NCBI GenBank assembly: GCA_015143295.1
Contig: CM026566.1
Span: 9,845,072-9,909,071, forward strand
DNA length: 64,000 bases
Reading direction: 5' to 3'
Origin: Tetracentron sinense
Lineage: Eukaryota > Streptophyta > Magnoliopsida > Trochodendrales > Trochodendraceae
This document shows, in pieces, positions 57,393-64,000 of this stretch. Under the pieces are notes generated by a model, which was not told the origin of the DNA, made no database searches, and saw only the letters and a program-made list of their open reading frames with translations. Position 1 is the stretch's first letter. Each line of letters begins with the position of its first letter. A program made the translations under genes and the position numbers.

Positions 57393-58531
57393 TCATATCA
57401 ACCAGCTCAGCCCACACCCCAGACTTTTACAAGGATAGGATTGAGAGGTTAGAAAAATTGGTGAAGAGGACCCAGGGGTCTTACAATTTAGCATCCACTG
57501 AATTTCGAGATATGTGTCTGCATCCGGGGATTCAATTACCTCGAGACTTCAAAATGCCCGAATTTGAGAAATACAATGGAAAAGGATGCCCGAAGACACA
57601 CCTAAAAGTTTATTGTGGAGAGTTGTTCCAGCTAGAGCACAGTTACAAGCTGTTGGTGCAGCTATTTCAGAGAAGTTTGAAGGGACCAACCATACAGTGG
57701 TTCACCAAGGTTAACTCAACCAAGGTCCGCACATGGGAAGGCCTCTGTGAGGCGTTTGTTGCTCAATACTCCTACAATATTGACTTAGTCCCACAGAGAG
57801 TAAATCTGGAGAGAATGACTCAAAGAGAGAATGAATCCTTTATCGAATATTCTGTTCGATGGAGAGAAAATACTGGAAAGATGAACACTCCTCTGTCTGA
57901 GGATGAGTTGGTGACCACATTCCTCCGTAAACTCAAGCATCCATTCAAGACTCAGCTAGCAGCCCAACCTATTTCCAACTTCAGCATTATGGCCAAATGT
58001 AGGGCCAGGATTGAGGCTACAATGGGAGATGTGGGAGCAGTTGATATGTTCTCAGGATACAAGGGGGCGTCATCCTCTAATCATCCTCAACCACCGTGAA
58101 AATATACACAGAGAAGAGAGGATGAGGGGAAAATGGTGACAGCAATGCCTATCCATATTCCCCATTTATCCAAGCAACCCCGACAACCCGAGCAGACTCA
58201 GCAACAGCTTCCCTTGCAGCAGATGATATTTGAGCAGAAAAAGAGAAGAGTCTTCTTGCCCATGCCATATACCATGATGCAACTTCTCCCTTATCTACTA
58301 GATAAGAAATTGGTTATGCTGAGGGAACCCAAGTTGCCACCAGTCATGCTGCCAAGGTCATACAGGGCTAACCAGCATTGTGGGTATCATCAAGCCCGAG
58401 GGCATTCCACCGATATGTGTTTTGATCTAATGCACACAATCCAAGACATGCTTGAAACTGAAAAGATTCAGTTTGAACCAGGGAACACTGACATCAACCA
58501 GGCCACTCTCCCTAATCATGCAGCAGCATAA
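57393..58531 (+). pseudogene. Tat-1 gag, truncated at N-terminus, one nonsense codon
   Basis: The frame is open from 57395 with FYKDRIERLEK, so the start was lost to the Tekay-O insertion. Typical Tat-lineage gag: LCLHPGIQLPRDFK-like N-part (here MCLHPGIQLPRDFK), FEKYNGKGCPKTHL, an RRSLKGP-like QRSLKGPTIQWF, ERMTQRENESFIEYSVRWRE and a C-terminal region with LPMPYTMMQLLPYLL, then CGYHQARGHSTDMC, resembling the CEYH...GHSTE.C knuckle of this clade. A TGA at 58097-58099 splits it. No protease, RT or integrase follows. Confidence 0.85.
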
Positions 58532-60540
58532 AATCGAGGCGCACCAGCCTGAGCCACTCTATAGCCGACTTTGAGCAGTCTCACCAGTTTTTTATTTTTT
58601 TGGTTTATTCCATAATTTCTTTTTTGCAAATGGCTATGATGGCCCAAGTTGAAGTTTTCCCAGTCAATTAGTCACCTGTCTTTATTTTCTGCACTTGAGT
58701 TTGTACATCCTTTCATACTCTAATGAAATTCCCCACTTTTGTTAAATCTGTCTTGCTTATTACTCCGAGATGCCTAGTTTTGGGAACAGAACTAGATTCT
58801 GAGCCCATAAAGGGCAATTGCATGATCATCGGGTGAGTAATCCCAAAACTCATGACCCTCATGAATTAGAAAGGTATTCTGCTCCCCAAAGATTTCAAGG
58901 CGAGCTACCAATCCATCAGAAGACAAGAAGCAAAGGAGTGAAGGAGACCTCCCCGAGCTATCAAGATCAAGCATATTTGAACAAGGATAATGCAATGACC
59001 ACACATGCACTTGACCAATCAAAGAAAGGATAGGAGGCCATCCTTGGTTAAACCTTAAAATCCCTTTCGTACCCATGCAATAACATACAGTAGTTAGCGT
59101 GTCGAGCCTAATAGCCTTTCTTTCTAAACCCATACACTGGGGCACCCTATGAATGACAAATCAACACAGCAGAATTCAACCAATCAAAAGTGAAGCTTAT
59201 TTGAACTATGGCATGACCTGATTCCACTGATGGTGGATATGTAGGCAACCTAAAAATAGGTTCCGTCACATTATGACAACTTTTCATCAATACCAGACAA
59301 CTATCTCTATACAGAGCACAAAGAATCAACAAAAAAAAAGCAAAGAAAAAAAAAGAGAAAAAAAAAGAGAAGAAAGAAAAGAGCAAAAACGACAAATCTC
59401 CAAAATGATGAAAAGAAGCCAACTGGATTTGTCTCTGCTTGCAGCAACAAACAAACATACATTTTAAGGTGTCCTACCCCCGACAAGAAAACTTTGAGCC
59501 TCAATTGTTTCTACCCCTACTACGTTTCGTCTTAGTAACTAAGCCCTCTTTGGTCTTTGAAAGGTCTTGAGCATCAGTGGTCAGAAGCATTAATCTCTAC
59601 CATTTTACCAGGCAATGATGGGAGAAGACAGATCAGCTTATCAAAAATCGCAGGCCTAGTGAAAACCAGAAATGGCACTGAGGCACAAAAATTATGCGAG
59701 CCCAGCCCTGGCATTGTTGTCAGGGACAAAAAAGGGAACAAATTAATCAATTACGCAGGCATGAGTGAAAACCGGGAACGGCCTCACTGCGCAAAAATTA
59801 TGCGACCCCAAGACTTGGTCATTCCAAGGGTAAAAAAAGGGAATAAAGACAAGTTTCTGATTTCACGGGCTTAGTATGGAATTATCAATCCAAGCTAGAG
59901 CGCAAAAATAACGTGAACCCAGTCCTGGTGAAACCTGTTAAGGTCCATGGGCAAAAAAGGGAAAATCAAAGTTCAAGCTTTCAGCAACTCATAATTAAGC
60001 TCTATCAACAACGATCGGCTAGTACAGTTAAGCACTAGCAACATACAATCAAGCTCCACCAAGAACAATCGTCTAATACACTCAAGCACTATCAAATGCA
60101 TTAGGCATCTAGCAAGGACATCCATGAGCAGATTTACCTATCTATTTCAGAAGCTATCAACCGAGACTTATTCAATTCCTTTCTAAGGCAAAGGAATCCT
60201 AGTTAGACTTCCCATCAACAAGCAATATCGGACATCTTTCAAAATACTTATGTCAATCTGTCAGTCTGTCAAGTCATTCTGTTAATCTATCACCAAGACA
60301 TCAGTTTGTCATGTCAAGTCAGTCAATCAGGGTCATGTCCTCACACAAGTCGGTTCAAACTTGGGTAATCCTTTCGGTGGTGCAATCGGTTCTCCTGAAC
60401 TTGAGACTGGTTCAAGTAGATTATCCTACCAGAATATTTCAGTTGGAAAAATCCAGGCATAACCTTAGTGCAGTATCGATACATCAGGCAGAAGGTAAAT
60501 ATTGGATAAAGGCTCAGGGTCGTGCTCCACTCTCTCAACC
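58532..60540 (+). other. Tat-1 non-coding region after gag
   Basis: No real frame. A segment at 59231-59275 (gtggatatgtaggcaacct then ggttccgtcac) is a signature I associate with Tat-type elements lacking pol. An A-rich purine tract (59327-59395) follows. At 59640-59960 there are about three imperfect units of roughly 125 bp with gaaaacc and gcaaaaattatgcga words. Confidence 0.6.
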
Positions 60541-60549
60541 CTCATACCC

Positions 60550-60930
60550 CATTATTCATTTCATTTGCTTACTTATGGGTAAGCCACGTGGCTATCCCCT
60601 TTCATGCATTTACATTTTGCTTACTCATGAGCCAGCCATGTGGCTATCTCCATTTATACATATATCGCATTCATTTCTTGCTTTGCAATCATACTCAGTG
60701 AGGACGATTGTGTAACCAAACCTCACTAACCTTACATGTTGCTTTCCCATGGGTTAGTCGTGTGGCTTTCCCCATTCATACATCTTTTCTTGTAAAATGG
60801 AACAACCACATGCTTGTCTCCATTCATCATACACTGCTTGCTTACAAACTTGCTCGTGGACTAGCCGTGTGGCTATCTCCACTTATACATCTGCTTGCTT
60901 GCTTGTACGAAAGTGGTCGTGTGACCCTTT
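60550..60930. repeat. Tat-1 degenerate repeats (gtggctatc type)
   Basis: Four to five diverged units with a ccatgtggctatctcc-like core, about 75-130 bp apart, leading into the 43-bp array. They look like older members of the same repeat process. Confidence 0.6.
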
Positions 60931-60962
60931 CAAATTTGACTTTATTCATCTTGATGGCATCG

Positions 60963-61560
60963 TACCCGGTGGGGCAACCGCGCGGTTGTCTGCACCAAAG
61001 CATCTTACCCGGTGGGGCAACCACGCAGTTGTCTACACCATGACATAGTACCCGGTGGGGCAACTGCGCGGTTGTCTGCACCATAGCATCTTACCCAGTG
61101 GGGCAATCACGCGGTTGTCTGTACCATGACATAGTACCCAGTGGGGCAACCGCGCGGTTCTCTACACCATAGCATAGTGCTCGGTGGGGCAATTGCACAG
61201 TTATGAGCATCATGGCATAGTACCCGATGGGCCAACCGCGCGGTTGTCTGCACCATGACATAGTACCCGGTGGGGCAACCGCACGGTTGTCTGCACCATA
61301 GCATCTTACTCGGTGGGGCAACCGCACGGTTGTCTGCACCATAGCATCTTACCCGGTGGGGCAACAGCGCGGTTGTCTGCACCATAGCATCTTACCCGAT
61401 GGGACAACTATGTGGTTGTCTGCACCATAACATAGTACCCGGTGGGGCAATCGCGCGGTTGTCTGCACCATGGCATAGTACCCAGTGGGGTAACCGCACG
61501 GTTGTCAGCACTAATTGCATCTTACCCATTTTTTGAAAGAGTAACTGAACGGTTGTCTGA
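60963..61560. repeat. Tat-1 43-bp tandem array (about 13 units)
   Basis: Units begin TACCCGGTGGGGCAACC and contain gcggttgtctgcacca. Starts are 43 bases apart from 60963 to about 61479, and a degenerate last unit starts near 61523. Long open frames on both strands here arise from the repeat and are not genes. Confidence 0.92.
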
Positions 61561-61659
61561 TTAACCTTTAGTTTTGGCCTCTCGTGAAGCTGGTTGTATA
61601 ACCAACCTTCACTCATTTGTATCTTTCACCACATGTTCAAATTTCACCGCACATCACTA

Positions 61660-62240
61660 TAATACTTGCTCACTCTTAAATGAGTAACTGACACGGTTGT
61701 CTGATCGACCATCAATTGCGGCCTCTTGTGTAGTCAGTCTTGTACACTTCACTACACTATAATACTTGCTCACTCTTAAAGGGGTAACTGACACGGTTGA
61801 ACCATCAGTTGCGGCCTCTTGTGAAGCCAGTCTTGCACTCTTCACACACTGCACTGCAATACTTGCTCACTCTTAAAGGAGTAATTGACACGGTTGTCTG
61901 ATTAACCATCAGTTGCGGCCTCTTGTGAAGTCAGTCTTGCTCTTCACGCACCGCACTACATTACTTGCTCCCTCTTAAAGGAGTAACTGGCACGGTTGTC
62001 GACCATCAGTTGCAGCCTCTTGTGAAACAAGTCTTGCACACTTTACACACATCATTGCATTACTTGCTCACTCTTAAAGGAGTAACTGACATGGTTGTCT
62101 GATCGACCATCAGTTGCGGCCTTTTGTGAAGCCAGTCTTGCACACTCCACCACACTGCAGTGCATTACTTGCTCACTCTTAAAGGAGTAACTGACAGGGT
62201 TGTCTGATTGACCATCAGTTGCAACCTCTAGTGAAGCCAA
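61660..62240. repeat. Tat-1 100-bp tandem array (6 units)
   Basis: ACTTGCTCACTCTTAAAG starts at about 61664, 61764, 61861, 61963, 62062 and 62167, each followed by a gtaactgacacggttgtc block and a gcggcctcttgtgaag block. It shares the ggttgtctg core with the 43-bp array. Confidence 0.9.
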
Positions 62241-62545
62241 TTTTACAAGAATCATCATTCACTTGCATTTCACCCACTTGCATCCTGCACCCCGCTATTT
62301 GGTCATGTGATCAATTAGCAAGCAACTTCATACACCATAATCCTCTCCATCCCCAGCAAGTGCCGACTTAGCACGAGCACACCCTTCCTTTATCACCCAT
62401 CAATCATCTAGTCTATGGTAAGCAGTATAAGCAGAATTTATTTTTTCTTAAGATTTACATGTTTTTTACACACAAGCGTGCAAAATTGAAGCGTTATCAG
62501 CCTTTGTCGTTTATGTGCCTGCACTCTCCGACAAAGCGGGGTAAC
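62241..62545 (+). other. Tat-1 3' internal end with polypurine tract
   Basis: Non-coding. Ends with ACAAAGCGGGGTAAC (62531-62545), a purine-rich tract beside the LTR start. Confidence 0.65.
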
Positions 62546-63074
62546 TGTAAACACCCCAATTTTGCACCCCCTAGTCTCTTTCACACCTCTAAAAACCCTT
62601 TAAAAAACCCTCTTTTAATACCCTCTTTCTATGGGCTTCGATTTCTAAAAAAGCCCCTCAGGTAAAAAATGACCAAAATACCCCTAAAAAAGTGTAAAAA
62701 AGTTTTCATTTTGTCCAATATGATTTTTAAATTTTTTTTTTGAATTTTGGCTATTTTTGGAATTAAATTCGACTTAAAACAGTAGAAAATGACTGAAATG
62801 CCCCTAGAGTGCAAAATGACCAAAATGCCCCTAAAAAGTGCTCAAAAGTTATGATTTCATCTTAAATAATTTTACAAAATTTTTGGTTCAATTTTGGCTA
62901 TTTATGGGCTCAAAACGGCAAAAACAGTTTTTCGCCAAATAAGAGCATAAATCAAAAAAACCCAAAAAATAGTTTTTTGAAGGGCCAAACAGGCCCCAAG
63001 GGGCAACCTCGCCCTTTTAAAAGGCGCGAGACCATGTGGGCCCCACTTGCACTACAAACTTCATTTTTTATTAT
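62546..63074 (+). repeat. Tat-1 3' LTR, first 529 bases
   Basis: Starts TGTAAACACCCCAATTTTGC, typical of Tat-type LTRs. Contains several tgaccaaaatgcccctaaa words. Interrupted at 63075 by Tekay-R; the rest lies outside the window. Confidence 0.75.
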
Positions 63075-63512
63075 TGTCGCGCTCCAAAATACCCCCTAGG
63101 AGTTTAGGGATACTTTAGGCGTGACTATACGTACCTGCCAAACCATCCTGTCATGAACAAGATAATTTAAGTGCTAAAACAATGAAAATCAGAGCACGGA
63201 AGCTAAACATAAATGCGGAAGCGTAAACTAACTTTTTCTTTTTTTCTAAGATTTCCAAAATAGTATTCCAAGTTAATATATATACAACATGTCTAAGTCT
63301 AAGGTGGACAGGCCCACCTATCAAAATGTCAAAAGACATAAGCACCCTCTCGTACTCTCCCCTTAACAGTAATCGAGGTACGGCCATACGTCAAGGTCTC
63401 GGTCCGCTTGAGACTGCAATGGGATAGACGGCTCTCTCTCCTCTATATATTCTTCTTCGACCCAAGGCTCCGGGTCGAGGGCTCCCTCAGTACCTGCCGA
63501 CATGAAAGTACG

Positions 63513-63533
63513 GCTGAGCATGGAATGCTCAGC
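63513..63533. repeat. Conserved inverted repeat in Tekay-R
   Basis: GCTGAG and CTCAGC arms around a 9-base loop with one loop change. Confidence 0.72.
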
Positions 63534-63804
63534 GAGTACAAGCTACTGGCTATCCATAACAATAATAAACATGCAAGGAGTAGTACAATACCAATCATCA
63601 ATTCAAGGCAATAGTAAAATCATAGAATTAAATAATATTAACCATGGAGCAATATTATCATCTTGATGTACGTGCATGAATGCAAAAACGCCGATAAAAC
63701 TCATGCTTGAAACCCGTTTCCATGTCTCGGTATGCATTGTAGAAATCATGTATGCGTGCATGCATGAATGTCTTGTCATCATCTTGTAACCTTGCATCTT
63801 GTAA

Positions 63805-64000
63805 CTTGTGAGCCAGAGGCTAGCACCCGAACCTCCCTGGGCTGCCAACCTCCTTGATATATGGTTTTCTTGTGAGCCAGAGGCTAGTACCCGAATGTCC
63901 CTGGGCTACCAACCTCCTTGACAATATGTGATTTTTATTACTTGCTTAGTTTTCTTGTGAGCCAGAGGCTAGTACCCAAATGTCCCTGGGCTACCAACCT
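63805..64000. repeat. Minisatellite in Tekay-R leader (65-85 bp units)
   Basis: CTTGTGAGCCAGAGGCTAG starts at about 63805, 63869 and 63954, each followed by cctgggct and ccaacctcctt blocks. Continues past the window. Confidence 0.8.

Larger units (their letters stand above)
63075..64000 (-). repeat. Tekay-R LTR (partial, runs off window)
   Basis: The plus strand begins TGTCGCGCTCCAAAATACC, so the inner end of a minus-oriented Tekay LTR lies here without a PBS on its left; it is therefore a solo LTR or a 3' LTR. It holds the inverted repeat (63513-63533), a CGGCAG/GTAC donor-like site, and from about 63805 a repeat with cttgtgagccagaggctag, which also occurs in sLTR-a near 19530 in reverse. 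Same subfamily as sLTR-a. Confidence 0.85.

Noticed and set aside
61091-61385. Cysteine-rich minus-strand frames of 83-92 codons
   Set aside because: They are translations of the 43-bp tandem array, which stays open by composition; there is no independent support.

Overview
The window is plant nuclear DNA made almost entirely of nested LTR retrotransposons. I see no host protein gene, rRNA or tRNA. The plant call rests on the families present: chromodomain-bearing Ty3/gypsy elements of Tekay/Del type, SIRE-type Ty1/copia elements with a long region after pol, a Tat-type gypsy gag, and a copia-derived large non-coding (LARD-like) element. PBSs match initiator tRNA-Met.

Labels used below: LARD-1, Tekay-O, Tekay-1, SIRE-1, SIRE-2, Tekay-2, Tekay-H, Tekay-3, sLTR-a, sLTR-b, Tat-1 and Tekay-R.

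Left block (1-14438): LARD-1 lies on the minus strand (1-7883), with one full 2.2-kb LTR, a PBS and no coding capacity. It abuts a minus-oriented Tekay-type LTR, Tekay-O (7884-8512, resuming at 57333-57392). Tekay-O is split by Tekay-1, whose 3' LTR (8513-10374) and pol to gag run up to an N gap.

Middle block (14497-52369, between two N gaps): SIRE-1 (minus) and SIRE-2 (plus) face outwards, and both run into gaps at their 3' ends. SIRE-1 carries a solo Tekay LTR (sLTR-a, TSD TAGTC). Between them lies a plus-oriented Tekay LTR (Tekay-H) split by a 3.6-kb solo LTR (sLTR-b, TSD AGTTA) and by a nearly intact 9.9-kb element (Tekay-2). Tekay-H itself sits in a minus-strand Tekay gag/protease fragment (Tekay-3).

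Right block (52470-64000): a second partial copy of Tekay-1 pol and gag, its PBS and 5' LTR, then Tekay-O again. Next comes Tat-1, which has gag but no pol, two minisatellite arrays and the start of a 3' LTR. That LTR is cut by another minus-oriented Tekay LTR (Tekay-R) running off the window.

Main observations: (1) In three Tekay copies, gag and protease are separated by a 133-146 bp AT-rich segment with GT...AG ends, always in the same phase, whose removal would give one gag-pol frame; a second possible intron joins an LTR donor to an acceptor just before the gag ATG. (2) A CpG-rich array of the 14-bp palindrome ACCGATCGATCGGT lies upstream of the TATA box in both Tekay (gypsy) and SIRE (copia) LTRs with shared flanks, and a small version lies before the post-pol region of SIRE. 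(3) The two halves of Tekay-1 share the TSD AAAGG, have near-identical LTRs and overlap by about 1.9 kb across the gap-bounded 38-kb block, which points to an assembly error. All calls come from reading the sequence; no database search was done.
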